A stretch of DNA of 38,818 nt from Gammaproteobacteria bacterium (GCA_030595795.1 JAUVCH010000026.1:1-38818), one strand, 5' to 3'. Positions 1 to 7,902 are shown, numbered from the stretch's first letter. Notes: generated from the letters alone by a model not told the origin. Numbers and translations are program-made.

Positions 1-498
1 GCCATCGACGACCTGGTGACGCGTACCAGCCTGGAGAAATTCAACCTTGAACAATACGACTATGTCGTCGATGCCATCGATAATGCGGTACATAAGCTAT
101 CGCTGGTGCATTATTGCCGTCGACATAAAATACCTTTGGTCAGTACCGGCGGTGCCGGTGGCCAGACCGATCCGACAAAAATAGAAATAGCCGATTTAAC
201 ACAGACATTTAATGACCCGTTGTTAGCGAAAGTGCGTGCCAGTTTACGTCAGCAAGTCGGTTACACGAGAAACCCCAAGCGGCGATTTGGAATCGATTGC
301 GTATTTTCGACCGAACAACCACTATATCCTGCAAGTGATGGAGCGGTCAGTTATGAGAAACCTGAAATGCTCGAAAGGACAGCACTGGACTGCGCCACCG
401 GATTAGGCTCGTTTGTTGGGGTAACTGCCTGTTTTGGTTTCACGGCGGTTTCGCATGCTATTGGGAAGTATTTGAAACGCTGTCGGGAAAGGGTGTAG
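1..498 (+). CDS. tcdA: tRNA threonylcarbamoyladenosine dehydratase TcdA (5'-truncated by window)
   Basis: This is the C-terminal 165 residues of an E1/ThiF-like ATP-dependent dehydratase that cyclises the t6A modification at position 37 of ANN-decoding tRNAs to ct6A. The frame is open from base 1, so the real start lies upstream; the GTG at 16 is only the first start-like codon inside the window. The visible part has the DAIDN motif of the Rossmann-like adenylation fold, an STGGAGGQTDPTKI block, the downstream DLTQTFNDPL segment and a CVFSTE stretch, all typical of TcdA/CsdL (YgdL). The C-terminus ends in a basic, probably hydrophobic-amphipathic tail, as in the family. It is a housekeeping gene and marks the conserved chromosomal edge before the relic zone that follows. 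Confidence 0.93.
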   Translation, partial: AIDDLVTRTSLEKFNLEQYDYVVDAIDNAVHKLSLVHYCRRHKIPLVSTGGAGGQTDPTKIEIADLTQTFNDPLLAKVRASLRQQVGYTRNPKRRFGIDCVFSTEQPLYPASDGAVSYEKPEMLERTALDCATGLGSFVGVTACFGFTAVSHAIGKYLKRCRERV

Positions 499-538
499 GG
501 GTGTCGGAGTTAGGTTTGATGGGATGGACCCGCTCCAT

Positions 539-705
539 TTGAAACGGCATCGCAATGTGCCAAGATGTCGAGGTCAATTGCCCGCTTTTATTTCGAATAT
601 TCCTGCTTGCGAAATCATATTGGAAGCCTGCGCCCCTTCGTCAAAACCAATAAAAATGATGCCTCGGATGCCGAAGCTCTATGCGAAGCGGTTGAATATT
701 ATGAT
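539..705 (+). pseudogene. IS110-family transposase remnant (frameshifted, internally deleted)
   Basis: Two short pieces of an IS110-type (DEDD) transposase can be read in different frames. The first, up to about 633, reads LPAFISNIPACEIILEACA, matching the LPxFIANLPxCxxxMEAC block of the family. The second, from about 631 to 705 in another frame, reads FVKTNKNDASDAEALCEAV, matching the family block FVKxNKNDxxDAEAICEA that carries catalytic acidic residues. About two dozen residues that normally separate the blocks are missing, and a TGA at 706-708 ends the second piece. There is no N-terminal MxxxGIDLAK start block and no C-terminal serine domain. It is a dead fragment next to the dehydrogenase relic, and shows that a mobile element once inserted here. 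Confidence 0.75.
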
Positions 706-747
706 TGAAATTAGTGGCGCGTCCATATATGACTCCGACACCTGATA

Positions 748-841
748 TTCAACTTCGCGGCAACTTATTCTCCGGATCATACAACGGCTTGTACCCTATC
801 GATTCAAGTTTCATCGGGAATTGCTCGCCGAGATATTCGGT
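748..841. repeat. 94-bp perfect direct repeat, copy 1 (partner 9135-9228)
   Basis: Bases 748-841 are identical by eye to 9135-9228 in the same orientation. The repeat begins one base outside the TGA stop codon (minus strand) of the intact dehydrogenase gene at 9136 and covers its last roughly 30 codons. The two copies bracket an 8.3-kb block with the phosphodiesterase, ddpX, aap operon and LysR genes. Identity stops sharply at both edges (base 747 against 9134, and 842 against 9229). Confidence 0.93.
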
Positions 842-893
842 TAATTGAAAGGTACAAAATTCCCAGGCAGTCGGATCGTCAGCAATCGCCTGG
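749..893 (-). pseudogene. Relic of a second dimethylglycine-dehydrogenase-like gene (3' end)
   Basis: On the minus strand, 893 to 749 reads as one open stretch joining two separate parts of the dehydrogenase encoded at 9136-11700. The first 34 bases (893-860) match the segment encoding QAVADDPAAWE (9802-9835) with 5 mismatches by my alignment, giving QAIADDPTAWE. The last 31 or so codons are a perfect copy of the C-terminus, ending in NKLPRS and a TGA stop. The roughly 190 residues that lie between these segments in the intact protein are missing, yet the frame is kept through a junction of about six codons. Upstream similarity stops, and an in-frame TAG follows within five codons. I read it as a decayed paralog or partial duplicate, not an expressed gene. 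Confidence 0.8.
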
Positions 894-1082
894 CGGGTAC
901 ATCCCTAACGCCCCGGCATAGCAGCTCCTTTGCTATTGGTTGGTAGAAAGGTTCAGTCTTATACAGTCGGTTTACAGTGGTAAAAATATAATCCCTCTGT
1001 TACCTTTTTGTGCTCCCACTCAGCCTTCGACATTATGGTATTCCGTCGAGGTGCCTGATCTGGAAATTTACTACAACTCCTT
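894..1082. other. Non-coding remainder of the relic zone
   Basis: Bases 499-1082 form a 584-bp stretch with no intact gene. After the IS110 piece and the dehydrogenase relic, 894-1082 shows no ORF, no recognisable terminator and no further similarity that I can place. A short inverted repeat (ATAGCA at 918-923, TGCTAT at 931-936) is present but lacks a T run. This is the 3' flank of the phosphodiesterase gene. Confidence 0.5.
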
Positions 1083-2558
1083 CTATTTTGAACGCCAACC
1101 TCCATCAATATAATGGGTACTATTCACTGTTGTTTTCTTTAGTATTTGTTGGTAATTTAAATGCCCGGTTTTGAACGATGTGGATTCTTGAACAAGATCC
1201 GGGCTGTTATTGCCTGCCATTGCTTCATAAAGTATTCGACCACTAACGGTTTGGGGTATGGGTATATTTAAACTATGCAGTACCGTAGGCAGGATATCTA
1301 TAATGCCCGATGTATTTGAAACTTTGCTTTTTTCGTTAAATAAAGAACCATGAATGATGCAGGTGTTGTGTAATTCGTTTGGATGCAGCCCTCCATGCGT
1401 TCCTCCCCCTACAGGCTGATCGCTGTCAAAATAACAATTCCCTCTTAAACCATGGTGATCTAACTCGTTATCAGTCTTGAGTATGTAATAGAGATCGGGT
1501 GAACGAGCATGATCCGCCAGGGCTAGCTTTATTGAAAAACTGCCGGGTATAATTCCTTCTACGCCATTTCTATCAGGGCTTAATATCATTCCGCAGCAAT
1601 CAAAGCCCATGAGTGTTTCCCCTACCGCTCTGGCTAAACCGGGGTCACCACCTTTAAAAAGCATATGTCCGCTATAGCCGCTTACCATAGCAATATCTGC
1701 ACCGTTTTCTAAATGATCATCAACCTTAAATCCTTCTTCTGATAATAAATCAACCATGGATATTTTTGTTTTTTGAGTGATCTGGGCATGATCCGAAGTT
1801 ACAATAATTTGTAAACTATCGTGCAAATCAGAGTTTTTCCACCAATCGACAACTCGTCCAAACTGAGCATCGGCTTGACTTAATGCTTTCAGACTTTGAT
1901 CAGACCCCACACCAAAATTATGGTAACTATCATCCGGTTCACTATGCCACAAAATAGTTAAATCAGGCAGCCCATCCGGAACCAGGTATTCAAGAAAAAC
2001 ATCAGTAGCATAGGTGATACCGCTAGTATTTGGGAATATTTTAGGGGGAGGGCTACCGAATTTATTTACTATCTCGGAGACTGCTTCAGGTGGCCAGGAT
2101 TTTTCCGGCGAATGGCAAGAAAAGCTAAGGTGTGGGGAAGTTTTTATTTGATGGTGTTTTAACCTCGTGCTACCCGGGCTGTTTGTGCTTATCACTGCCA
2201 TGCGTTTATCATGTGAATGCAATATTTCTCCAAAAGATGGAACATCATAAAGTTTATTCTGATAAGCAGTTTGAGCTTTTTCAATTTTCTCCACACTGGA
2301 GCCATCAAACTTCTCACTAAGGTCTACTGTACTATCCAGATATTCATTCGCAATAATCCCGTGCCGGGATGGCACAGACCCTGTAACCAGTGACGGTAGA
2401 TTCACGTATGTCTGGCTGGGGTAACAACAGCGGCTATTTTCAAAAGTTACTCCTCCCTCCGCAAAATGAAATAGATTCGGCATGTTTTTCTCAGAAATCA
2501 TTTCTGGCCGCAGGGAATCGAATCCAATTATTAGAAAGCGTTGTCTAACGTTAGTCAT
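1083..2558 (-). CDS. Alkaline-phosphatase-superfamily phosphodiesterase/phosphohydrolase
   Basis: The 491-residue protein belongs to the type I phosphodiesterase/nucleotide pyrophosphatase branch of the alkaline phosphatase superfamily. Two-zinc-site residues can be placed: D14 in GFDSLRP, the likely nucleophile T50 in YPSQTYVN followed by VTG and RHGI, D209 and H213 in EPDDSYHNFG, D256-H257 in TSDHAQ, and H388 in GGTHGG. No signal peptide is evident, so it is probably cytoplasmic. The substrate cannot be read from sequence; nucleotide-type diesters or phosphonoacetate-like compounds are possible. It starts 51 bp after the ddpX stop on the same strand and may be the last gene of the aap operon. 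Its sequence is visibly more AT-rich than the aap genes, which suggests separate acquisition. Confidence 0.8.
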   Translation of the reverse strand: MTNVRQRFLIIGFDSLRPEMISEKNMPNLFHFAEGGVTFENSRCCYPSQTYVNLPSLVTGSVPSRHGIIANEYLDSTVDLSEKFDGSSVEKIEKAQTAYQNKLYDVPSFGEILHSHDKRMAVISTNSPGSTRLKHHQIKTSPHLSFSCHSPEKSWPPEAVSEIVNKFGSPPPKIFPNTSGITYATDVFLEYLVPDGLPDLTILWHSEPDDSYHNFGVGSDQSLKALSQADAQFGRVVDWWKNSDLHDSLQIIVTSDHAQITQKTKISMVDLLSEEGFKVDDHLENGADIAMVSGYSGHMLFKGGDPGLARAVGETLMGFDCCGMILSPDRNGVEGIIPGSFSIKLALADHARSPDLYYILKTDNELDHHGLRGNCYFDSDQPVGGGTHGGLHPNELHNTCIIHGSLFNEKSKVSNTSGIIDILPTVLHSLNIPIPQTVSGRILYEAMAGNNSPDLVQESTSFKTGHLNYQQILKKTTVNSTHYIDGGWRSK

Positions 2559-2609
2559 AACAGATCAGGGAGTTTATTATTAGAAAGTATCTCTCGTGTT
2601 CCCAGTGGT

Positions 2610-3269
2610 TCATATCACTCTACCCTTTGAGTCATAATCTATCGGCGCAAAAAAAGCCTGTGTTCGCCCGGTAACTTCGGCCCAAAGCCGGTCACCATAG
2701 CTAAAATGCCACCATTCATTGGGATAGTTTGCCAGTTCATATTTGGCCAGGGCAGATATAAGAATGTCACGATTTTTTCGGATGTCGGCAGCCACCGGGG
2801 CTGCTGTCATTGTCAGTGGGGTAGATTTTTCATTGATGCCCGTACCCATAGCAAGCGGGCGGCGGTCTTGCGTTGCAAGAGTAATATCTATCGCCGCCCC
2901 AGCTTGATGACCACTACCAAAACCATCTGGCGGCGAAATCCATCTAGCCGCCTCGGTATACAGGTCATCCGCATGCCAATCCGGGTTGTCACGTTGCAGC
3001 CTGGCATATAGCGGATCCCAGAGTTGTTGTTGCTGTTGCCGCGAACGGTATGCTTCGTAGACCATAAAAACCAAACCATCCGGCAGGGTCGTAGATGCTT
3101 TTTCGACTCGTTGCCGAATCTCCGTACGGATACGCCAGTCGTCACGAAACTCTGGATTGAGAAATATCCTGTCGGTTTCTTCAAAAACCGTCATGCGTAC
3201 AGGATTTTCGCGTTCAGTGATGTTTATGTTGCCGATAAGAGCTATTTGCAGTGACCTGTCAATTGACAT
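2610..3269 (-). CDS. ddpX: D-alanyl-D-alanine dipeptidase, VanX/DdpX family (peptidase M15D)
   Basis: This zinc dipeptidase of 219 residues should hydrolyse D-Ala-D-Ala. The VanX active-site set is present with the right spacing: R75 in YRSR, H121 and D128 in SGHQAGAAIDITL, and E185 and H188 in EWWHF. In VanX the same five residues bind the substrate carboxylate, hold zinc and act as the general base. No signal peptide is seen, so it is likely cytoplasmic and used for peptidoglycan-derived dipeptide rather than for vancomycin resistance; no vanH or vanA is present. The chosen ATG lies 7 bp after the aapP stop, so it is almost certainly co-transcribed with the ABC transporter. The ATG at 3194 is a possible later start, as the first 25 residues are not conserved family sequence. 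Confidence 0.88.
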   Translation of the reverse strand: MSIDRSLQIALIGNINITERENPVRMTVFEETDRIFLNPEFRDDWRIRTEIRQRVEKASTTLPDGLVFMVYEAYRSRQQQQQLWDPLYARLQRDNPDWHADDLYTEAARWISPPDGFGSGHQAGAAIDITLATQDRRPLAMGTGINEKSTPLTMTAAPVAADIRKNRDILISALAKYELANYPNEWWHFSYGDRLWAEVTGRTQAFFAPIDYDSKGRVI

Positions 3270-3276
3270 TGAAAAA

Positions 3277-4071
3277 TCAGAGTATTTGACTGAGAAACAG
3301 CCTGGTTCGCTCGTGTTGGGGATTATTGAAAAACTCGTTAGGCTCGTTCTCCTCGACGATGTCGCCTTCGTCCATGAAGATTACACGGTCGGCGATGGTC
3401 TTGGCGAAATTCATCTCGTGAGTCACCACGATCATGGTCATGCCTGTGTCGGCGAGTTCGATCATGACATCCAGGACTTCCTTGATCATCTCCGGGTCAA
3501 GCGCTGAAGTTGGCTCATCAAACAACATGATCTTCGGGTTCATGCACAGTGAGCGGGCGATGGCCACGCGTTGTTGCTGGCCACCCGATAGTTGGCCAGG
3601 GTATTTATCGGCCTGTTCTGGAATCTTGACCCGCTCAAGATACTTCCTGGCGGTGGCCTCGGCTTCGGCTTTGGGCATTTTGCGAACCCAGATGGGGCCC
3701 AGGGTGAGGTTTTCGAGAATGGAAAGATGCGGAAACAGGTTGGAGCTCTGAAACACCATGCCGACTTCGGTGCGAATATGGTCAATGTTCTTGAGATTTT
3801 TGTCCAGCGTTATGCCATCGACAACGATGCTGCCGGCCTGATGTTCCTCAAGATGATTGATACAGCGTATCAGGGTTGATTTTCCCGACCCGGAAGGACC
3901 GCAGACAACGATCCGTTCGCCCTTGTGTACGATAAGATCGATGTCCTTGAGCACGTGAAAATCCGCGTACCATTTATTCACCTGGTTGAGATCGATGATC
4001 ACTTCACTGGAAATAGCCGATGCCAGTTGTTCCATGGCTTGCTGTGGTTCCTGCGTATTGGTATCTGTCAT
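3277..4071 (-). CDS. aapP: Polar amino-acid ABC transporter ATPase (AapP/BztD/GlnQ type)
   Basis: This is the 264-residue ATP-hydrolysing subunit of a polar amino-acid importer. It has Walker [10 protein letters not shown] at 58-66, the Q-loop in [11 protein letters not shown], the signature LSGGQQQR at 161-168, Walker B IMLFDE at 181-186, the D-loop SALDPE and the switch histidine in VTHEM near 218. The N-terminal 25 or so residues before [12 protein letters not shown] are a low-complexity extension. The gene follows the permease genes at 4096 and 5427 and precedes ddpX by 7 bp. By family analogy, two copies sit on the AapQ-AapM membrane dimer and power uptake of general L-amino acids. The set is complete (J, Q, M, P). 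Confidence 0.95.
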   Translation of the reverse strand: MTDTNTQEPQQAMEQLASAISSEVIIDLNQVNKWYADFHVLKDIDLIVHKGERIVVCGPSGSGKSTLIRCINHLEEHQAGSIVVDGITLDKNLKNIDHIRTEVGMVFQSSNLFPHLSILENLTLGPIWVRKMPKAEAEATARKYLERVKIPEQADKYPGQLSGGQQQRVAIARSLCMNPKIMLFDEPTSALDPEMIKEVLDVMIELADTGMTMIVVTHEMNFAKTIADRVIFMDEGDIVEENEPNEFFNNPQHERTRLFLSQIL

Positions 4072-4095
4072 AGTTTCTTCCCAGGGTTTAGCCGT

Positions 4096-5424
4096 TTATT
4101 TCTTGTGTCCAGTCGACAGTTTTACTTCCAGGTGGCGGCTGTATTTTGACATCGCAAAGCAGATTAAAAAGAATAGTATCGCGCCGAATATCAGCGGCTC
4201 TTTATGAAGCCCAAGCCAGGGCGTATCCCTGCTGATCGAGCGCAGCATACCCAGAATGTCGAATAGCCCGATAATCGATACCAGCGTGGTATCTTTCAGT
4301 AGTCCAATAAAACTGCCGACAATATTAGGAATCATATGCTTCAGGGCCTGGGGCATGATAATCAGGCCCATGGTTCCCCAATAGCCCAGACCGATCGTGT
4401 GAGCACCTTCAGCCTGACCCTTGGGAATGGCCTGAAGGCCGGCGCGAACGGTCTCGGCCATGTAGCAGGCATTGAACAGACAAACGGCGATGATCACCTG
4501 AACCAGCTTGTTGAGGACAACGCCTTCGGGCATGAACAATGGGAACATCGTTGTCGCCATAAAAAGCACGGTAATCAAGGGTACCGAACGGAACAATTCG
4601 ATGAATGCGGTGCTCAGCACCCGGATTACCGGCAGCCTGGAACGCCGCCCCAGGGCTAGAATAATCCCGCCCGGCAGCGCAGAGGCAATACCGATCCCCG
4701 ATATCACCAGGGTGAGAAACAATCCGCCCCATTTGGTCCAGGAAACGCCCTCTGCATGCCAGCCCATTTGCCACAGGTAAACCACGACAAGGCTGACCGC
4801 GAGGATACCAAAAAGTATTTTGTGCTGGCTCTTTTCCGGGGCATCTTGCCTGCCCAGCAGGCGGATCAGGAATTCGGGCAGGCTGCTACCGGTCAACACG
4901 CCTATGATCGAATGCAGGGTATTACCGATCAGGCAAACGATCGCAGCGCTGATCATGACCTGCATGAAGATGCCCTTATCGCCACCGGCAAACAGATATC
5001 CGGCAAGGAAGGGATAGAGAAACACCGTGGTCACACCGATCAGAACCTTGGCCTTGACCCTTGGCAACCAAAGCGGCACCATCCAGACGAACAGTAATAT
5101 TGCGCCAAGATTGATCCGCCACAATTCTTCTCGCGGGTAGCGGCCATAGAAAATATTGTCCATCCAGGTAATGACACCTGCCCAGCAGGCGCCATCAATG
5201 CTAATTTTGAAACACTCACGCCGGTTGTCGGCGACCCACACGGCATCAGCAACCCCCCAAACCCACACATCCCTCACCGTTAGGTAAATAATATAGAGGG
5301 TAACGACGGTGAGAATGCTATTGAAAACCGAGCCGAACAGATTCTTGCTCATCCAGCCAATGATCGTGGTTTCAGATAAGGGCGCCTCTCTGGCGGGTGT
5401 TTTTTCGGTTTTTACAATCGCCAT
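4096..5424 (-). CDS. aapM: Amino-acid ABC transporter permease AapM
   Basis: The 442-residue inner-membrane permease has several N-terminal hydrophobic segments (about 25-190), followed by the BPD_transp_1/HisM-like core (about 235-435). The core carries the EAA loop, seen as AIPKGQAEGAHTIGLGYWGTM, which docks the ATPase. An ELFRSVPLITVLFM segment typical of polar amino-acid permeases is also present. The length and extra N-terminal membrane segments are normal for AapM/BztC rather than the shorter HisM. It starts 2 bp after the aapQ stop, so translation is probably coupled. With AapQ it forms the heterodimeric channel. Confidence 0.94.
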   Translation of the reverse strand: MAIVKTEKTPAREAPLSETTIIGWMSKNLFGSVFNSILTVVTLYIIYLTVRDVWVWGVADAVWVADNRRECFKISIDGACWAGVITWMDNIFYGRYPREELWRINLGAILLFVWMVPLWLPRVKAKVLIGVTTVFLYPFLAGYLFAGGDKGIFMQVMISAAIVCLIGNTLHSIIGVLTGSSLPEFLIRLLGRQDAPEKSQHKILFGILAVSLVVVYLWQMGWHAEGVSWTKWGGLFLTLVISGIGIASALPGGIILALGRRSRLPVIRVLSTAFIELFRSVPLITVLFMATTMFPLFMPEGVVLNKLVQVIIAVCLFNACYMAETVRAGLQAIPKGQAEGAHTIGLGYWGTMGLIIMPQALKHMIPNIVGSFIGLLKDTTLVSIIGLFDILGMLRSISRDTPWLGLHKEPLIFGAILFFLICFAMSKYSRHLEVKLSTGHKK

Positions 5425-5426
5425 GA

Positions 5427-6644
5427 TCAGCGCTCCACCAGCTGTACGCGTTTATTGTATATGTTGAGCAGTCCTGAAATCGTCAGGCTGACGAACATGT
5501 AAAAAGCCATCGTCATGCCGACTATCTCAATCGCGTGACCGGCCTGGTTTAGCGACGTCTGCATAAAAACAGCGACAAGATCCGGATAGCCAATGGCGAT
5601 GGCCAGGGACGAATTCTTCACCACGTTCATCCATAGACTGATCATCGGAGGAACGATGGCCGGCATCGCCTGGGGAATAATAACCAGCGACAAAACCCGG
5701 TTTTGCCTGAGACCAATTGCCATCGCAGCATCGTGTTGTCCCGCGCTTACCGACAGAATGCCGGCGCGCACGGATTCGGCCAGATGGGCGGCGTGATAAA
5801 TCGTCAAAGCGACGAAAAGCGCCAGGAACGCGGGTGGCAGGGAGGATCCGCCAACAAAGTTGAAGCCTTCAATTTTCGGGATATCCCAGCCAAGCGGCGA
5901 TCCTGTCATCAAGTAAACAATTCCCGGCAGTAACACAATCAATGCAACGGATGGTAACAAGGTCGGGATTATCCGCCCGGTTGTATCCTGGCGTTTATGC
6001 GCCCAACGTCTGAATACAATGACAACGATTATCGCGATGATCAAAGCAAGTCCGGTCATCCACAGCAGATCGCCCGGTACCGGCCAGGGCATGTAAAGCC
6101 CTCGATTATTGAGCAATACGACTTCTGCGCCACCCGATAGATCAAAGCTGTTCTTGATCTTGGGCAGCAGCGAGAAAATCCCGGTGTACCAGAAAATAAT
6201 CTGGATTAATAATGGCGTATTACGAAAAATTTCCACATAGGCAAGCGCTACCCTGGAAACCAACCAGTTGTGGGAGAGTCTCAATACACCAATGGTAAAT
6301 CCAAGTAGGGTACTGGCGATGATTGCCAGAAATGAAATATAGAGTGTATTGAGAATACCGATCAGGAAGATATCGCCGTAGGTCCCGACCCCGACCTCAT
6401 AGGCCATGAGTTTGAAATCCGTGTCGAACCCGGCTTCGACACCCAGAAAACCAAAACCGGAGTCCATCCCACGTACCTGAAGGTTATTGGCCGTGGTGGT
6501 AAAAAGATACCAGCCGATCCAGCCAACAACCGCCGCCGTCAGGAGTTGATAGAAAACCGAACGAACCCGCTCATCATTAAAAAAGTCAAACTGCTCTTTT
6601 GGTTTGATGTGCTCGGATTGCTTGTGACTCTCACTGACCGCCAC
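5427..6644 (-). CDS. aapQ: Amino-acid ABC transporter permease AapQ
   Basis: The 405-residue membrane permease partners AapM. It has YVEIFRNTPLLIQIIFWY, the family hallmark near residues 135-155, and an EAA-type loop around SVSAGQHDAAMAIGLRQNRVLSLVIIPQAM in the C-terminal third. A cytoplasmic basic N-terminus precedes the first membrane segment, which begins near residue 30. The gene lies 121 bp downstream of aapJ, and that gap holds a strong hairpin, so permease expression is probably lower than binding-protein expression. Its length and motif order fit AapQ/BztB. Confidence 0.94.
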   Translation of the reverse strand: MAVSESHKQSEHIKPKEQFDFFNDERVRSVFYQLLTAAVVGWIGWYLFTTTANNLQVRGMDSGFGFLGVEAGFDTDFKLMAYEVGVGTYGDIFLIGILNTLYISFLAIIASTLLGFTIGVLRLSHNWLVSRVALAYVEIFRNTPLLIQIIFWYTGIFSLLPKIKNSFDLSGGAEVVLLNNRGLYMPWPVPGDLLWMTGLALIIAIIVVIVFRRWAHKRQDTTGRIIPTLLPSVALIVLLPGIVYLMTGSPLGWDIPKIEGFNFVGGSSLPPAFLALFVALTIYHAAHLAESVRAGILSVSAGQHDAAMAIGLRQNRVLSLVIIPQAMPAIVPPMISLWMNVVKNSSLAIAIGYPDLVAVFMQTSLNQAGHAIEIVGMTMAFYMFVSLTISGLLNIYNKRVQLVER

Positions 6645-6686
6645 GATATCTCCCCTCGATATTAGTTATTGTTACGGCGTAAATTG

Positions 6687-6727
6687 CTGGCGCCAGACCA
6701 ATCTATAAAAAACTGGTCTGGCGCCAG
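6687..6727 (-). terminator. Perfect 14-bp-stem hairpin between aapJ and aapQ (attenuator/RNA stabiliser)
   Basis: Bases 6687-6700 (CTGGCGCCAGACCA) pair perfectly with 6714-6727 around a 13-nt AT-rich loop. No strong T run follows in the reading direction, so it looks less like a full terminator and more like an intercistronic stem-loop. Such stems commonly stabilise the 5' binding-protein message and cut down read-through to permease genes. Confidence 0.8.
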
Positions 6728-6765
6728 TGGCTAGCACCAACGGATAATGTCCGATGGTATAAGTT

Positions 6766-7806
6766 CTAGCGCATAGGTGGAGAATACATCAGGCCGCCTT
6801 TGGTCCAGAGGGCGTTGGCTGATCCTTCGCGCGGGATGCCGATACCCAGTTTACCGCTACCCATATAGGCTTCGTAGTTTTCGCCGTAATTGCCGACCTG
6901 TTTGATGATGTTGTAGGCCCAATCCTTGTCAAGTTTTAACCCTTTGTTGAGGCTACCCTCAACCCCGAGCATACGCTTAATATTCACGTCATCCGAATTC
7001 GCGCGCATGTCATCAACGTTTGCACTGGTAACGCCCAGTTCTTCAGCGTTGATCATCGCGAATATTGACCAGGCGACAATATCTCTCCACTCGCTGTCAC
7101 CATGCCGCACTGCCGGAGCCAAAGGCTCTTTGGAAATGGTTTCAGGCAATATGATGTGGTCGGAAGGAACCGGGAACGCAGCCAGGTTACCAGCCATTGA
7201 TGACTTGTCACCTGTGGTCGAATCACAACCACCATTCAGGTAGGTTTCGTCGCGGACATTGAAATCCTCGAAAGTAACCGCACTGATATTAAGATTATTG
7301 ACCCGGCTAAAATCTGCTAGATTAAGCTCAGTCGTGGTACCCGACGTAACGCACACCTTGGCACCTTTCAGTTGAAGTGCGCTGGTAATACCGCTGTCTT
7401 TGCGAACTGTGAATCCCTGTCCATCATAAAAATTGGGTTGCAGAAAATCCAGACCAAGTTGAGTATCACGTGACATGGTCCAGGTAGCAGTACGAGACAG
7501 GAGGTCCGATTCGCCGTTGGCTAAAGCGGTAAACCGCATCTGTGAGCTGACCGATTGAATTTCCAGTTTATCCTTGTCTCCAAAAATGGCCGCCGCAACC
7601 GCGTGACAAGTCTGCACATCAAGACCATACCAGTTTCCCTTGGAATCAAGATTATAGTAACCGGGTGAAGGCGGGCCGACCTGGCAACGCAAATGACCAC
7701 GTTTTTTAACGATATCTAACGTGCTTTCCGCCGATGCTGTGGTGACTCCACCAAGTGTCATCGCGGTAATCGCTGTAAGGGATGTAATTATTGTTTTAAA
7801 TTTCAT
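6766..7806 (-). CDS. aapJ: General L-amino-acid-binding periplasmic protein AapJ
   Basis: The 346-residue substrate-binding protein delivers amino acids to AapQMP. A Sec signal peptide covers residues 1-26, with cleavage likely after ASA. It is followed by the family-3 solute-binding fold: STLDIVKKRGHLRCQV, then GLDVQTCHAVAAAIFGD, then ARFTAL-type (here MRFTALANGESDLL). The DNA encodes the long AapJ/BztA form (about 340 aa) rather than the 250-aa HisJ type. A good ribosome site, GGAGG at 7817-7821, lies 10 bases before the ATG. It is the first gene of the aap-ddpX transcription unit and has its own 216-bp upstream region with a palindrome. Confidence 0.95.
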   Translation of the reverse strand: MKFKTIITSLTAITAMTLGGVTTASAESTLDIVKKRGHLRCQVGPPSPGYYNLDSKGNWYGLDVQTCHAVAAAIFGDKDKLEIQSVSSQMRFTALANGESDLLSRTATWTMSRDTQLGLDFLQPNFYDGQGFTVRKDSGITSALQLKGAKVCVTSGTTTELNLADFSRVNNLNISAVTFEDFNVRDETYLNGGCDSTTGDKSSMAGNLAAFPVPSDHIILPETISKEPLAPAVRHGDSEWRDIVAWSIFAMINAEELGVTSANVDDMRANSDDVNIKRMLGVEGSLNKGLKLDKDWAYNIIKQVGNYGENYEAYMGSGKLGIGIPREGSANALWTKGGLMYSPPMR

Positions 7807-7874
7807 TGATTTTATTCCTCCTAATGTGGCTCGTCAGGGTATGTTGGAGAATTTCTCGAGTCCAATGCAATATC

Positions 7875-7902
7875 TGATGCAAGCAATGCGAAAAACGCAT
7901 CA
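7875..7902. promoter_or_regulatory. Candidate LysR-type operator upstream of aapJ
   Basis: ATGCG-AAAAA-CGCAT (7886-7900) is a perfect inverted repeat that contains a T-N11-A core (T7887, A7899), the classical LysR box layout. It is nested near a second pair, TGATGC (7875-7880) and GCATCA (7897-7902). It lies about 80-95 bp upstream of the aapJ ATG and downstream of the LysR gene on the same strand, so control of aapJ by that regulator is a reasonable inference. Confidence 0.5.

Noticed and set aside
524-745. 73-aa ORF as an independent gene
   Set aside because: Its readable part is IS110 transposase sequence, the frame shifts and the rest is unrelated; a relic fits better.
918-936. ATAGCA/TGCTAT hairpin as a terminator
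   Set aside because: Six-base arms and no T run; nothing obvious for it to terminate.
2610-3269. Vancomycin-resistance gene cluster
   Set aside because: Only the VanX-like dipeptidase is present; there is no vanH, vanA-type ligase or two-component system.
4336-5097. Several antisense ORFs in the aapM gene
   Set aside because: Shadow frames of a conserved permease, without ribosome sites or recognisable motifs.
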